Part shown: positions 25,614 to 35,906 of the stretch, piece by piece
Position numbering within the stretch: the stretch's first letter is position 1
Layout: every line of letters starts with the position of its first letter
Assembly: GCF_003752465.1 (NCBI RefSeq)
Contig: NZ_RKHJ01000001.1
Span: forward strand, 1,922,001-1,986,000
Length of the DNA stretch: 64,000 nt
Reading direction: 5' to 3'
DNA from: Agrococcus jenensis
GTDB lineage: Bacteria; Actinomycetota; Actinomycetes; Actinomycetales; Microbacteriaceae
Program-made: the position numbers and the translations under genes
Notes under the pieces: generated by a model
Databases searched by the model: none
What the model saw: the letters and a program-made list of their open reading frames with translations, nothing else
What the model was told of the DNA's origin: nothing

Positions 25614-27215
25614 CTACTGCAGGTCGAGCGACCAGTCGTCGGTCGCGTAGACGCTCAGGATGCTCGGCCCGGGGCCGATCGGCACGCGCTGCGTGCCGGC
25701 ACCCATCTCGACGACGAGGTAGCCGTCGAAGACGCCGTCCTGCTGGAAGAGCTCCCATGCGACGAAGGTGTCGCTGCCGCTGTACTTCGCGACCACCTCC
25801 GACGAGGATGCGCCGAACAGGTAGACGGCGTCGGAGTCGCCGGACGCGCTGCGCTGGAAGTCCGGCGCGTGCCGGACGTCGAGCACCTCGATGGTCCAGT
25901 CGCCGGTCGCGGTGATCCGGATCGACCGCGTCGACGGGCTGAGCTTGCCCTCGAAGAGGACGGTGCCCCGGTACGCGCCGGGCTGGTCGACCAGCAGCTC
26001 GTCCTCCGCGCCGTCCGCACCGAGCGTCACGGCACGGTGGTGGCCGGCGTCGGCGAAGGTCATCCGCACGATGCCCGTGGGCAGCGTGGCGCCGAGGTCG
26101 ATCGTGCGCGAGCCGGAGCCGGCGTACCAGCGCGGCGCGAACGTGCCGTACTCGGCGCCCATGGACGCCTGCAGCGACGTGAAGACGGGGCACGGCCCGA
26201 GCGACATCGCGGGATCGGTGAGCGACGCCGCGCTGCCGAGCCCCATGATCGTCTGGATGCCGCGACCGAGCGCCTCGCCGCGGAGGATGTCGGCGCGGTA
26301 GTCCTGGCAGCCGCCGGGGGAGAGGAACATCGGCGCCTGGCGCAGCGCGGCGTGGACGGCCCCTGCGAGCGCGTCGGGGAAGTTCTCGCCCGTGGCGACG
26401 AGCATCGTCGGGTCGCTCGGGGACGTCGGCGCGAAGGCGCGGTTGATCTCGATCGCGGTGAGGAAGCGGTCGGAACCCGCGTAGCGGTCGACGCTCAGGG
26501 GGCCGGCGCCGCGGAGCGCTGCCTCGTCTGCGGCGCTCACCGACGGCGTGCCGCCCGCGATGCGGACCGGGATGCCCTGCACGACGCCGCGCACGCGGTC
26601 GAGCCACGCGCTCGCACCCGCGGTCGTGCCGTCGTGGTAGTCGAGCACGATCGCACCGCGGTCGCGGCCGGCGACGGACGCCGCGACGAGCGCATCCGGG
26701 AAGGTGTGGCCGGATGCGACCCAGACGTTCGTGACGGGGCCCTGCGAGGCCAGGCGCTCGAGCAGCAGGAGCGAGGTCTCGACGCGGTCGCGTCCGCCGA
26801 GGCGCTCGACCTCCGCGTCCGTGGCGGCCTCGAGCTGGGTGGCGACGTTCGCCGAGATCGAGGCCTCGGAACCGACGATGACGATCGTGGCCGGGTCGAT
26901 CGCCTCGATCCGCGCCATCGTGGTGGCGTCGACCGCCTCGGGGCGGGTCAGCAGCAGGTGGCCGCCCTCCGCCGCGACCACCGGAGCGGCGGCGAGCGCG
27001 TCGGGGAACTTCAGGCCGGAGGCGAGGTAGACGGTGCCCCGCGGCGCTGCCCATCCCTCGGTCCACTTGGAGACCTCGACCGCCGTCGCGAAGCGGTCCG
27101 CGCCCTGGATGCGGATCGTGGACACCGCCTCGGCCGATGGGGCCGTCGAGAGCGGGGCCGCGACGAGCGCGAGTGCGAGGACGAGGGCGAGGGCGATGCG
27201 CTTGACGGCTGCCAC
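25614..27215 (-). CDS. secreted protein with three cell-wall-binding type 2 repeats (paralogue A)
   Basis: 533 residues. An N-terminal signal peptide (KRIALALVLALALVAAPLSTAPSAEA, about residues 5-30) leads into three CWB2 repeats (about 32-125, 133-233, 240-340), each with a [R]-x-x-G-x-[DS]-R-x-x-T-[AS] opening and an ASG/ATG-x-x-FPDAL core. Residues ~350-533 form a unique domain also found in paralogue B. CWB2 repeats bind anionic wall polymers non-covalently in Firmicutes. GTG 27215 has GGAG 6 nt upstream. No catalytic domain was seen. Confidence 0.88.
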   Translation of the reverse strand: MAAVKRIALALVLALALVAAPLSTAPSAEAVSTIRIQGADRFATAVEVSKWTEGWAAPRGTVYLASGLKFPDALAAAPVVAAEGGHLLLTRPEAVDATTMARIEAIDPATIVIVGSEASISANVATQLEAATDAEVERLGGRDRVETSLLLLERLASQGPVTNVWVASGHTFPDALVAASVAGRDRGAIVLDYHDGTTAGASAWLDRVRGVVQGIPVRIAGGTPSVSAADEAALRGAGPLSVDRYAGSDRFLTAIEINRAFAPTSPSDPTMLVATGENFPDALAGAVHAALRQAPMFLSPGGCQDYRADILRGEALGRGIQTIMGLGSAASLTDPAMSLGPCPVFTSLQASMGAEYGTFAPRWYAGSGSRTIDLGATLPTGIVRMTFADAGHHRAVTLGADGAEDELLVDQPGAYRGTVLFEGKLSPSTRSIRITATGDWTIEVLDVRHAPDFQRSASGDSDAVYLFGASSSEVVAKYSGSDTFVAWELFQQDGVFDGYLVVEMGAGTQRVPIGPGPSILSVYATDDWSLDLQ

Positions 27216-27260
27216 GGCGGCTCCATTCGAGTCGGTGCGCCGCGGCGCGCGGCTGTCCGA

Positions 27261-27266
27261 ATCCTA
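27261..27266 (-). promoter_or_regulatory. -10 TAGGAT for paralogue A
   Basis: Minus-strand hexamer predicting a ~40-nt leader to GTG 27215, so A has its own promoter downstream of B. The rest of the 104-bp gap shows only a weak GATCGCA/TGCGATT dyad near 27293-27308. Confidence 0.4.
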
Positions 27267-27319
27267 TGCTTGCCGAAAGCGCAAGAAGAGCCCCGATCGC
27301 ATTGCGATTCGGTAACGGC

Positions 27320-28894
27320 CTAGCGGAACCTGAGCGTCCAGGAGTCCTCGGCCATCACGCCGAGCACCGACGGGCCGGCGCGCAGCTGGCCCGAGCTCGT
27401 GAACGGCTCGCAGCACGCCGAGAACGGCCATGCCTGCGTCGCGTAGGGGCCCGCGACCTCCCGCACCCCGAAGAACGACGCCCCGCTGCTGCTCGCCTCG
27501 ACCGTGCGGGCGACGCCGCCGTACAGGTACACCGCGTCGGCGCTGCCGCTCGCGGAGCCGGTCAGCACGGGCGCGCTCGTAAGGTCGCTGACCTGGATCG
27601 TCCACGAGCCGGCCGACGTCACCTGGAGGAAGCGCGCCGGCGTGGCGCGGCTGTCGACCGCGAGCAGCGACGTGCCCGCGTAGGCGCCCGTGATCGACAG
27701 CGGCAGGTCGACGAGCTGGTGGCCGGCGTCGAGCGCGCCGATCTGGTTCATGCCGCCGCTCGGCATGCTGGCGCGGATCTGGGCGAAGGGGATGCCCGCA
27801 CCGAGATCGATGACCCGGTCGCCCGTGCCGCTGTAGGAGCGGGCCGCGAACCTGCCGTACGCGTCGCCCACCTCGTCGGCGAGCGTGCGGGGGCACGGCC
27901 CGAGGGAGAGCGACGTGTTGCTGATCGTGGTGGCGGTGCCCAGGCCGATCACCCGGGTGATGCCGCGCTGGGTCGCCTCGCCGCGGAGCATGTCGGCGAT
28001 CGCCGTGTTGCAGGTGCCGGTCGTCAGGTACATGGGCACGCCGCGGAGCGAGGCGTGCACGGCCCCGGAGAGGGCGTCCGGGAAGTTGCTGCCGGTGGTG
28101 AGGAGCATCGTCGGCTCGGCCGGCGTCGCGGCGAACGCGTCGTTGATGATGCGCGCTGTCGTGTAGCGGTCCTGCCCGGCGTAGCGCGTGACGGATGCGG
28201 CGCCGGCACCGCGGAGGGCCTGCGCGTCGGCGGCGCTCACCGAGGGCTCGCCGCCCGCGATCCGCACGTGGCGACCGCTGACGGCGGGACGCACCCGGTC
28301 GGCCCAGGCCCGCGCCGACGCCGCGTCGGCGGCGTGGTGGTCGAGCACGACGGCCGCCCGGGCCCGTCCGGCGACGGATGCCGCCACGAGCGCGTCGGGG
28401 AAGTCGAAGCCGGAGGCGACCCAGACGGTGCTGACCGCGCCGCGCGCCGCGAGCCGGTCGAGCAGCCGCAGCGACGTGTCGACGCGGTCCACGCCGCCGA
28501 TGCGGGTGACGCGCGCGCCGCTGATGCCCGCCGCCTGCGAGGCGACGGCGGCCGAGACGGAGGCCTGCGAGCCGACGACCACGATCTCGGTCGGCCGGAG
28601 CTCGCCGATGCGCTGGGCCACGATGGCCGGCAGCTGGCCGGGCGCGGTCAGCAGCAGGTGCGCCCGCTCCGCCGCCGCGACCGGGCCGGCGGCGAGCGCA
28701 TCCGGGAACTTCTCGCCGTTCGCGAGGAACACCGTGGTGCCGGCGTTCGTGGCGCGCGAGATGGCGACGCTCGTCGCGTAGCGGTCCGCACCGGCGTAGC
28801 GCTCGGTCGTCACCGCCTCGGCAGGCGCGGCAGCGGTGGTGAGACCGGCGACCACGAGGGCGAACGCGGCGGCGATGGAGATGAGGGCGCGCAT
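27320..28894 (-). CDS. secreted protein with three cell-wall-binding type 2 repeats (paralogue B)
   Basis: 524 residues from ATG 28894, which has AAGGA 8 nt upstream; longer versions of the frame lack support. A signal peptide (MRALISIAAAFALVVAGLTTAAAPAEA) is followed by three CWB2 repeats opening at about residues 31, 133 and 236 (ERYAGADRYATSVA, RIGGVDRVDTSL, RYAGQDRYTTARI). A C-terminal domain of ~170 residues follows, similar to that of paralogue A. Same orientation, adjacent and similar in length, so the pair arose by tandem duplication. Confidence 0.88.
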   Translation of the reverse strand: MRALISIAAAFALVVAGLTTAAAPAEAVTTERYAGADRYATSVAISRATNAGTTVFLANGEKFPDALAAGPVAAAERAHLLLTAPGQLPAIVAQRIGELRPTEIVVVGSQASVSAAVASQAAGISGARVTRIGGVDRVDTSLRLLDRLAARGAVSTVWVASGFDFPDALVAASVAGRARAAVVLDHHAADAASARAWADRVRPAVSGRHVRIAGGEPSVSAADAQALRGAGAASVTRYAGQDRYTTARIINDAFAATPAEPTMLLTTGSNFPDALSGAVHASLRGVPMYLTTGTCNTAIADMLRGEATQRGITRVIGLGTATTISNTSLSLGPCPRTLADEVGDAYGRFAARSYSGTGDRVIDLGAGIPFAQIRASMPSGGMNQIGALDAGHQLVDLPLSITGAYAGTSLLAVDSRATPARFLQVTSAGSWTIQVSDLTSAPVLTGSASGSADAVYLYGGVARTVEASSSGASFFGVREVAGPYATQAWPFSACCEPFTSSGQLRAGPSVLGVMAEDSWTLRFR

Positions 28895-29066
28895 GGCTGT
28901 CCTTGATGCTGAGGCGATGGTGCGGCGATCCTGCGCTTGCGGCGATGTGCAGCCTGCGCATGATCTGCTACCAGTGTCGCATGCGAACGATGTTGCAGAA
29001 TTGCGTTTCTTGCATCTCTGCATCGGGCCAGGACCCGCTGCACGCATGGCGCGGTACCCTGGGAGG
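28895..29066. other. 172-bp divergent gap between paralogue B and dapA
   Basis: Noticeably less GC-rich than its surroundings around 28965-29030. It contains a TCGCATGCGA palindrome (28977-28986) and the leaderless dapA -10. A clear -10 for the minus-strand gene was not identified. Confidence 0.5.
29055..29060 (+). promoter_or_regulatory. -10 TACCCT, leaderless type, for dapA
   Basis: Ends 6 nt before GTG 29067, which selects that start over upstream in-frame codons. Confidence 0.55.
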
Positions 29067-30038
29067 GTGAACGCCAATCCCTTCGGCCAGGTGCTCGTCG
29101 CGCTCGTGACCCCGATGGGCGTCGATGGCGAGGTCGACTGGGACGACGTCGAGCGGCTCATCGACGACGTCGTGACGAACGGCGCCGACGGCATCGTCGT
29201 CTCCGGCACGACCGGCGAGACGTCGACGCTCACGGACCCCGAGAAGATCCGCCTCGTCGAGGTTGCGAAGGCCGTCGCGGGGGACCGGGCGAAGATCATC
29301 CAGGGCGGCGGCTCGAACGAGACCGCGCACGCGATGGACCTCTACCGGCAGGCCGAGCTCGCGGGCGCCGACGGCGTGATGATCGTGACGCCGTACTACA
29401 ACAAGCCGACGCAGTCGGGCATCCTCACGCACTTCCGGATGATCGCCGACGCGACCGATCTGCCGGTCATCCTCTACGACATCCCCGGCCGGTCGGGCAT
29501 CCCGATCCGCTTCGAGACCCTCGTCCGCGCCGCCAAGCACCCGAACATCCTCGCTGTGAAGGACGCCAAGGGCGACTTCGCCGAGGTGAGCCGCGTGCTC
29601 AACCAGACCGACCTGCTCTACTTCTCGGGCGACGACGCGAACGTGCTGCCGCACCTCGCGATCGGCGCCTCCGGCCTCATCGGGGTGACCGCCAACATCG
29701 CCCCGCGTCCGTACCGCACCATGATCGACGCGGTGAACGCGGGCGACCTGCACACGGCGCAGGAGCAGCACAAGGCGCTCGAGCCGCTCGTGCGCGCCAC
29801 CATGACGCACGTGCCCGGCACGGTCGCCAGCAAGTACATCCTCCACGGCCTCGGCCGCATCGGCAGCCCGCGCGTGCGCCTGCCGCTCGTCGGCCCCGAG
29901 GACACCGAGGCCGCGCTCATCGAGGACGAGATCGCCCTCGTCCGGGGCGTCGACGGCCTCGACCTCAGCCGCTTCCGGCCGGACCGCAACGCGGCCGCCG
30001 GCGGCGCGCTGCCCAAGGTGCACGGCACCACGCGATAG
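29067..30038 (+). CDS. dapA: 4-hydroxy-tetrahydrodipicolinate synthase
   Basis: 323 residues. It condenses pyruvate with aspartate semialdehyde, the first committed step to lysine/diaminopimelate. Schiff-base lysine K165 in LAVKDAKGD, GTTGETSTLT (phosphate-like loop) and the catalytic tyrosine in VTPYYNKPTQSG are present. It has a C-terminal extension past the usual ~295 residues (RFRPDRNAAAGGALPKVHGTTR). It precedes rnj by 96 bp, as in other actinobacteria. Confidence 0.95.
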   Translation: MNANPFGQVLVALVTPMGVDGEVDWDDVERLIDDVVTNGADGIVVSGTTGETSTLTDPEKIRLVEVAKAVAGDRAKIIQGGGSNETAHAMDLYRQAELAGADGVMIVTPYYNKPTQSGILTHFRMIADATDLPVILYDIPGRSGIPIRFETLVRAAKHPNILAVKDAKGDFAEVSRVLNQTDLLYFSGDDANVLPHLAIGASGLIGVTANIAPRPYRTMIDAVNAGDLHTAQEQHKALEPLVRATMTHVPGTVASKYILHGLGRIGSPRVRLPLVGPEDTEAALIEDEIALVRGVDGLDLSRFRPDRNAAAGGALPKVHGTTR

Positions 30039-30134
30039 CCCCGCAGGCTCCGCCCCGCAGACGACAGCGCGCCCGGCGCGCGCACCCCACCGCATCCGCT
30101 CGCCGCACGGCGGGCTCCATACGAAGGAGGGCCA

Positions 30135-31808
30135 TTGACGGCCATCATCCAGCCTGCCCCGCTCGAGGCAGGCACGCTCCGCATCATCCCGCTCGGCGGC
30201 CTCGGCGAGGTCGGCCGCAACATGACCGTCTACGAGCTCGACGGCAAGCTGCTCATCGTCGACTGCGGCGTGCTCTTCCCCGAGGAGCACCAGCCCGGCG
30301 TCGACCTGATCCTGCCCGACTTCGGGCCCATCCGCGACCGCCTCGACGACGTCGTCGGCGTCGTGCTCACGCACGGGCACGAGGATCACATCGGCGCGGT
30401 GCCCTACCTGCTGCGCCTCAAGGCCGACATCCCCCTGCTCGGCTCGCAGCTGACGCTCGCCCTCATCGAGGCGAAGCTCAAGGAGCACCGCATCAAGCCC
30501 TACACGCACACGGTGCGCGAGGGCCAGATCGAGCAGCTCGGCCCGTTCGAGACCGAGTTCATCGCCGTCAACCACTCCATCCCCGACGCGCTCGCGGTCG
30601 CGATCCGCACGCGTGCCGGACTCGTGCTCCACACCGGCGACTTCAAGATGGACCAGCTGCCGCTCGACGACCGCATCACCGACCTGCGCGCCTTCGCGCG
30701 GCTCGGCGAGGAGGGCGTCGACGCGTTCCTGGTCGACTCGACGAACGCCGACGTGCCCGGCTTCACCGCGCCCGAGCGCGAGATCGGCCCGGTCATCTCG
30801 CAGGTGATCGCGAAGACCACCGGCCTCGTCGTCGTCGCCTCGTTCTCGAGCCACGTGCACCGCGTGCAGCAGGTCCTGGACGCGGCGGCCGAGAACGGCC
30901 GCAAGGTCGCGTTCGTCGGCCGCTCGATGGTGCGCAACATGGGCATCGCCGCCGAGCTCGGCTACCTCAAGGTGCCGGACGGCGTCGTCATCGAGCAGAA
31001 GCGCGCCGAGAACCTGCCGCCGCGCGAGGTCGTCTACATGTCGACCGGCTCGCAGGGCGAGCCGATGGCCGTGCTGAGCCGCATCGTGAACGGCGAGCAC
31101 CGCATCGAGGTCGGCGCGGACGACACCGTCATCCTCGCGTCGAGCCTCATCCCGGGCAACGAGAACGCGGTCTTCCGCATCATCAACGGGCTCATGCAGC
31201 TCGGCGCGAAGGTCGTGCACAAGGGCTCCGCGAAGGTGCACGTCTCGGGCCACGCGTCCGCCGGCGAGCTGCTCTACTGCTACAACATCCTGGGACCCGC
31301 CAACGTCATCCCGGTGCACGGCGAGTACCGCCACCTGCACGCGGCGGCGCAGCTCGCGATCGACACCGGCGTGCCGCGCGAGCGTGCGTTCGTGGGCGAG
31401 AACGGCACCGTCTGGGACCTCAAGGACCACCGGATCCGCGTGGCCGGCCAGGTCGAGATCGGCTTCGTCTACGTCGACGGCTCCTCCGTCGGCCGCATCG
31501 ACGAGGCCGACCTCAAGGACCGGCGGATCCTCGCCGAGGAGGGCTTCATCTCGATCTTCATCGCGCTGGAGCCGCAGACCGGCAAGGTCATCGTCGGGCC
31601 GGAGATCCACGCCCGCGGCTTCGCCGAGGACGACAAGGTCTTCGACGAGATCCGCCCGAAGATCGTCAAGGCGCTCGCTGAGGCGGGGGAGCAGGGCGTG
31701 CGCGACCAGCACCAGTACCAGCAGGTCGTGCGCCGCACGGTCGGCCGCTGGGTCGGCACGCGCATCCGCCGCCGCCCGATGATCGTCCCGGTGGTCATCG
31801 AGGCCTAG
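30135..31808 (+). CDS. rnj: ribonuclease J
   Basis: 557 residues. Metallo-beta-lactamase/beta-CASP ribonuclease for mRNA decay and rRNA processing. Metal motif H80-x-H82-x-D84-H85 (THGHEDHIGAVPYLL), HTGDFKMDQ, DSTNADVPGFT and the beta-CASP motif C region VHVSGHASAGEL are visible. The start is TTG 30135, preceded by AAGGAGG at 30123-30129. The 96-bp upstream gap contains a small GCGCGC/GCGCGC stem (30067-30081) and no clear promoter. Confidence 0.96.
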   Translation: MTAIIQPAPLEAGTLRIIPLGGLGEVGRNMTVYELDGKLLIVDCGVLFPEEHQPGVDLILPDFGPIRDRLDDVVGVVLTHGHEDHIGAVPYLLRLKADIPLLGSQLTLALIEAKLKEHRIKPYTHTVREGQIEQLGPFETEFIAVNHSIPDALAVAIRTRAGLVLHTGDFKMDQLPLDDRITDLRAFARLGEEGVDAFLVDSTNADVPGFTAPEREIGPVISQVIAKTTGLVVVASFSSHVHRVQQVLDAAAENGRKVAFVGRSMVRNMGIAAELGYLKVPDGVVIEQKRAENLPPREVVYMSTGSQGEPMAVLSRIVNGEHRIEVGADDTVILASSLIPGNENAVFRIINGLMQLGAKVVHKGSAKVHVSGHASAGELLYCYNILGPANVIPVHGEYRHLHAAAQLAIDTGVPRERAFVGENGTVWDLKDHRIRVAGQVEIGFVYVDGSSVGRIDEADLKDRRILAEEGFISIFIALEPQTGKVIVGPEIHARGFAEDDKVFDEIRPKIVKALAEAGEQGVRDQHQYQQVVRRTVGRWVGTRIRRRPMIVPVVIEA

Positions 31809-31817
31809 GCGTCGCAT

Positions 31818-31852
31818 CGACGCCGCCGCGGAGCGCCTCCGCGGCGGCGTCG
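31818..31852 (+). terminator. strong terminator after rnj
   Basis: Perfect 16-bp GC-rich stem (31818-31833 with 31837-31852) and a 3-nt loop, 9 bp past the stop; no U-tract. Confidence 0.8.
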
Positions 31853-31863
31853 GCGCCCGCGCT

Positions 31864-31869
31864 TAGGGT
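31864..31869 (+). promoter_or_regulatory. -10 TAGGGT, leaderless type, for ftsK
   Basis: Ends 6 nt before ATG 31876, which argues for ATG rather than the in-frame GTG 31870. Confidence 0.55.
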
Positions 31870-31875
31870 GTGCGC

Positions 31876-34701
31876 ATGTCCACGACCAAGCCGACGCGCC
31901 CGCGTTCGACCAGCGCCGCCTCGAAGGGCAAGGGTGCCACCGCGACCACGAAGGTGCAGCGCACGCGCGGGGCCACCGCGCAGCCGACCTTCGAGGACCA
32001 CGGTCCCGGCGTCGGCCAGCGCGTCTGGATGGGCCTCGCCCACGCCACCGGCGCCGGCGCGCGGGTGTTCGGCCGCGAGTCGCTCGCGAAGGACGAGCGC
32101 CGCGACGGCGTGCCGTTCCTGCTGACGCTGCTCGCCATCGCGGGCGCCATCGTGGAGTGGATCCTGCCGACCAGCCCGGTCGCGCAGGCGATCTCCGCCT
32201 ACACGTTCGGCGGGCTCTTCGGCCAGGTCGCGATCGCGCTGCCCGTCGTGCTCGTGCTGCTGGCGCTGTGGATGTTCCGGCACCCGGCCTCCGTGAGCGA
32301 CAACGGCCGCGTCGGGGTCGGCCTTGCCATGCTGCTCATCGCCGTCGCCGGCCTCTGCCACGTCGTGCTCGGCATGCCGGACGCCTCGCTCGGCATGCCC
32401 GCGCTCGCCGACGCCGGCGGCATCCTGGGATGGGTCATCGCCGCGCCGCTCGCCGCGCTCGTCACCGGCATCGGCGCCGGCATCATCTGCGGCCTCATCG
32501 CCGCCTTCGCGGTGCTCGTCATCACCCGCACCGCCCCCAACCGCATCCCCGACCGCCTCCGCGAGCTCTACGGCTACCTGTTCGGCGTCGAGACCGCGAC
32601 GCCCGAGGAGCGCGAGACCGCGCGCCGCGAGCGCCGCGACGCCAAGGAGCTCGCCAAGGCGGAGGCCGCCCAGATCGCCGACGACGAGCTCGTCGACGAT
32701 CCCGACGCGCTGCCGTTCTGGCGCCGCAACGCCACAGGCCGCGAGGTCGACCCCGCCTACGACACCCCGGTGCTCGTCGACCGCGAGCAGCCGACCACGC
32801 ACGTCGACCGCGTGCCGGCCGCCGTCGTCGAGCCGCTGCCGGCCGCCGACGCCGACGAGCACGACGACTACGCCACGGCTGTGCTCGCCTCGCTCGAGCA
32901 GGCCGAGGAGGCGATGCGCAAGCACACCGGCGAGATCGTCGGCGACGACGAGGCCGTCGAGGTCGCGGATGCCGTGGCGCCGGCCGCGCCCGCCGCGCCC
33001 CCGCGCGAGCGCCCCTACCGCCTGCCCTCGATCGCCTCGCTCGGTCAGGGCGACCCGCCCAAGGCGCGCTCGGCCGCGAACGACGAGATCGTCGCCTCCC
33101 TCACGCAGGTGCTCAGCTCGTTCAACGTCGACGCGAAGGTCACCGGCTTCTCGCGCGGCCCGACCGTCACGCGCTACGAGGTCGAGGTCGCGCCCGGCGT
33201 CAAGGTCGAGCGCGTCACGGCCCTGTCGAAGAACCTCTCCTACGCCGTCGCGTCGAACGAGGTCCGTATCCTCTCGCCCATCCCGGGCAAGAGCGCGATC
33301 GGCATCGAGATCCCGAACCCAGACCGCGAGATCGTCAAGCTCGGCGACGTGCTGCGCTCGCGCGCGGCCGCCGACTCGAAGCACCCGATGACGATCGGCA
33401 TCGGCAAGGACGTCGAGGGCGGCTACGTCGTCGCGAACCTCGCGAAGATGCCCCACCTGCTCGTCGCCGGCTCGACCGGCTCCGGCAAGTCGTCGTTCGT
33501 GAACTCGATGATCACGAGCCTGCTCATGCGCTCGACCCCCGCCGATGTGCGGATGGTGCTCGTCGACCCGAAGCGCGTCGAGCTCACGGCCTACCAGGGC
33601 GTGCCGCACCTCATCACCCCGATCATCACGAACCCCAAGAAGGCGGCAGAGGCGCTGCAGTGGGTCGTGAAGGAGATGGACATGCGGTACGACGACCTCG
33701 CGTCGTTCGGCTACAAGCACATCGACGACTTCAACAAGGCCGTGCGCGCCGACGAGATCGTGCTGCCCGCCGGCAGCCAGCGCGCGCTCAAGCCCTACCC
33801 GTACCTGCTCGTCGTCGTCGACGAGCTCGCCGACCTCATGATGGTCGCACCGCGCGACGTCGAGGACTCGATCGTGCGCATCACCCAGCTCGCCCGCGCG
33901 GCCGGCATCCACCTCGTGCTCGCGACGCAGCGCCCCTCGGTCGACGTCGTCACCGGACTCATCAAGGCGAACGTGCCGAGCCGCTTCGCGTTCGCGGTCT
34001 CGAGCGTCACCGACTCGCGCGTCATCCTCGACCAGCCGGGCGCCGACAAGCTCATCGGCCAAGGCGACGGCCTCTTCCTGCCCATGGGCGCGAACAAGGC
34101 GATGCGCGTGCAGGGCGCCTGGGTCGACGAGGCCGAGATCCAGCGCGTCGTCCAGCACGTCACCGGGCAGGCGCAGCCCGAGTACCGCGACGACGTCGCC
34201 GAGGTCGCCGAGAAGCGCGAGATCGACAGCGACATCGGCGACGACCTCGAGGACCTCTGCGCCGCGGCGGAGCTCGTCATCTCGACGCAGTTCGGCTCGA
34301 CGTCGATGCTGCAGCGCAAGCTGCGCGTCGGCTTCGCGAAGGCCGGTCGACTCATGGACCTGCTCGAGTCCCGCGAGATCGTCGGTCCGTCGGAGGGGTC
34401 GAAGGCGCGCGACGTGCTCGTGCCGCCGGACAACCTCGCCACGGTGCTCGCGTCGCTGCGCGGGGAGGGCCCGACCGCTGCGCCGCGCGCGGCCGCCGCG
34501 CCGGCGCCGGCGCCCGCGCCCGCGTCGCGGGAGGACAGCGCCGACGACGTTGACGACGCCGCGGACGACGACGGCGCCGCCTGGATCGAGGCCGACGACC
34601 GCTACGCCGACCCGTTCGACGAGGCGAACCGCGACGGGCTGGAGGTCGTGGAGGCCGACGACGACGACCAGGACGCCTGGTCGCTCACGGGCCGCGACTG
34701 A
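31876..34701 (+). CDS. ftsK: DNA translocase FtsK/SpoIIIE
   Basis: 941 residues. Septal ATPase that pumps chromosomal DNA during division. A basic N terminus, about four or five membrane helices (residues ~80-230), an acidic/Ala-Pro linker (to ~380), the motor with Walker [10 protein letters not shown] (532-540) and Walker [14 protein letters not shown], and a C-terminal gamma winged-helix domain ([29 protein letters not shown]) that reads KOPS-type sequences. It ends with an acidic tail. The start was chosen from the leaderless -10. Confidence 0.95.
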   Translation: MSTTKPTRPRSTSAASKGKGATATTKVQRTRGATAQPTFEDHGPGVGQRVWMGLAHATGAGARVFGRESLAKDERRDGVPFLLTLLAIAGAIVEWILPTSPVAQAISAYTFGGLFGQVAIALPVVLVLLALWMFRHPASVSDNGRVGVGLAMLLIAVAGLCHVVLGMPDASLGMPALADAGGILGWVIAAPLAALVTGIGAGIICGLIAAFAVLVITRTAPNRIPDRLRELYGYLFGVETATPEERETARRERRDAKELAKAEAAQIADDELVDDPDALPFWRRNATGREVDPAYDTPVLVDREQPTTHVDRVPAAVVEPLPAADADEHDDYATAVLASLEQAEEAMRKHTGEIVGDDEAVEVADAVAPAAPAAPPRERPYRLPSIASLGQGDPPKARSAANDEIVASLTQVLSSFNVDAKVTGFSRGPTVTRYEVEVAPGVKVERVTALSKNLSYAVASNEVRILSPIPGKSAIGIEIPNPDREIVKLGDVLRSRAAADSKHPMTIGIGKDVEGGYVVANLAKMPHLLVAGSTGSGKSSFVNSMITSLLMRSTPADVRMVLVDPKRVELTAYQGVPHLITPIITNPKKAAEALQWVVKEMDMRYDDLASFGYKHIDDFNKAVRADEIVLPAGSQRALKPYPYLLVVVDELADLMMVAPRDVEDSIVRITQLARAAGIHLVLATQRPSVDVVTGLIKANVPSRFAFAVSSVTDSRVILDQPGADKLIGQGDGLFLPMGANKAMRVQGAWVDEAEIQRVVQHVTGQAQPEYRDDVAEVAEKREIDSDIGDDLEDLCAAAELVISTQFGSTSMLQRKLRVGFAKAGRLMDLLESREIVGPSEGSKARDVLVPPDNLATVLASLRGEGPTAAPRAAAAPAPAPAPASREDSADDVDDAADDDGAAWIEADDRYADPFDEANRDGLEVVEADDDDQDAWSLTGRD

Positions 34702-34724
34702 CCGACCCGCTCGGCTCGAGTCGG

Positions 34725-34730
34725 TAGCCT
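34725..34730 (+). promoter_or_regulatory. -10 TAGCCT, leaderless type, for pgsA
   Basis: Ends 6 nt before ATG 34737. Confidence 0.6.
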
Positions 34731-34736
34731 CGCAGC

Positions 34737-35336
34737 ATGGGGATCCTCAGTCCGTGGCGCGGCCGCATCTGGCGGCGCGGCGACGAGCCGGCGAGCGTCG
34801 CCAGCGTGCCCAACCTCATCTCGTTCGCGCGCATCCTGCTCACCCCGGTCTTCATCGTCGTCGCGCTCACGAACCCCGAGCCCTCGCTCGCGCGCACGAT
34901 GGCGGCCGTGCTGTTCGCGGTGCTGATCGCCACCGACTTCGTCGACGGGCAGATCGCGCGCGGACGCGGCCTCGTGACCGATCTCGGCAAGCTCATCGAC
35001 CCGATCGCTGACAAGGCCATCACCGGCAGCGCGTTCGTCGTGCTCTCGCTGCTCGGGGAGCTGCCCTGGTGGATCACGATCGTGGTGCTCGTGCGGGAGG
35101 TCGGCATCACCGTGTACCGGCTCGTGGTGGCGCAGCAGGTGGTCATCGCGGCCGATTGGGCCGGCAAGGCCAAGACGATGGCGCAGGCGATCGCGCTGCC
35201 GCTCGCGCTGCTGCCGCTGCAGGCGTGGCTGGGGGACTGGGCGGTGTGGGTGTGCGTCGTCACGATGACGATCGCCGTCGCCCTCACGGTCTACTCGGGG
35301 ATCGAGTTCGTGGTGCACGCAGTGAGAGGACGATGA
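34737..35336 (+). CDS. pgsA: CDP-diacylglycerol-glycerol-3-phosphate 3-phosphatidyltransferase
   Basis: 199 residues, membrane protein. It transfers a phosphatidyl group from CDP-diacylglycerol to glycerol 3-phosphate in phosphatidylglycerol/cardiolipin synthesis. The CDP-alcohol phosphotransferase motif is DFVDGQIARGRGLVTDLGKLIDPIADK (D-x2-D-G-x2-A-R-x8-G-x3-D-x3-D). Several hydrophobic helices follow. It overlaps the CinA gene and lies upstream of clgR, matching the mycobacterial pgsA3-clgR order (recalled). Confidence 0.94.
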   Translation: MGILSPWRGRIWRRGDEPASVASVPNLISFARILLTPVFIVVALTNPEPSLARTMAAVLFAVLIATDFVDGQIARGRGLVTDLGKLIDPIADKAITGSAFVVLSLLGELPWWITIVVLVREVGITVYRLVVAQQVVIAADWAGKAKTMAQAIALPLALLPLQAWLGDWAVWVCVVTMTIAVALTVYSGIEFVVHAVRGR

Positions 35337-35872
35337 TGGAAGCACAGGAGCTGGCCGCCCGGATCGTCGCGCGAGCCGCGGCGCGGGGCGTGACGATCGC
35401 GGTGGCAGAGTCGCTCACCGGCGGCCTGGTCGCGGAGACGCTCGTCCGCACGCCGGGCGCCTCGGTCGTGCTGCGGCTCGGCGTCGTGGCCTACGCGACG
35501 GAGATGAAGCAGCGGGTGCTGCACGTGCCGGCGTCGCTGCTGGCGGAGCGCGGCGCGGTGGACCCCGACGTGGCGATCTGGATGGCGAGGGGCGTGCGGC
35601 AGCTCGCGGCGCTCGACCGGTCGGCATGCACGATCGGGCTCGGGACGACCGGCGTCGCAGGCCCGGGCGCGCAGGACGACCACCCGCCGGGCGAGTTCCA
35701 CATCGGCATCGAGCTCGAGACGAACGACGGGCTCGTCGCCGAGGCGTCGTCGCACGTCGTGCTCGGCGACCGTGAGGCCGTGCGGCACGCGGCGCTCGAG
35801 GCGGCGCTCGCGGACCTCGACGCCGCGCTCGATCGCACCGACCTCGTGATGCACAGCGAATCCACATCCTGA
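35333..35872 (+). CDS. cinA: CinA C-terminal-domain protein (nicotinamide-nucleotide amidohydrolase type)
   Basis: 179 residues, the stand-alone CinA C-terminal (PncC) domain without the N-terminal MoCF domain. Such enzymes deamidate NMN to nicotinate mononucleotide. Signature [36 protein letters not shown] and [22 protein letters not shown] are visible. ATG 35333 or 35336 (adjacent ATG codons) overlaps the pgsA stop; AGAGGA lies just upstream. Confidence 0.92.
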   Translation: MMEAQELAARIVARAAARGVTIAVAESLTGGLVAETLVRTPGASVVLRLGVVAYATEMKQRVLHVPASLLAERGAVDPDVAIWMARGVRQLAALDRSACTIGLGTTGVAGPGAQDDHPPGEFHIGIELETNDGLVAEASSHVVLGDREAVRHAALEAALADLDAALDRTDLVMHSESTS

Positions 35873-35906
35873 CCAGGGGCCGGTGCGGAATGCCGGATGT
35901 GACACT

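Noticed and set aside
31870..31875. GTG start for ftsK two codons upstream
   Set aside because: The leaderless -10 spacing fits ATG 31876 better.
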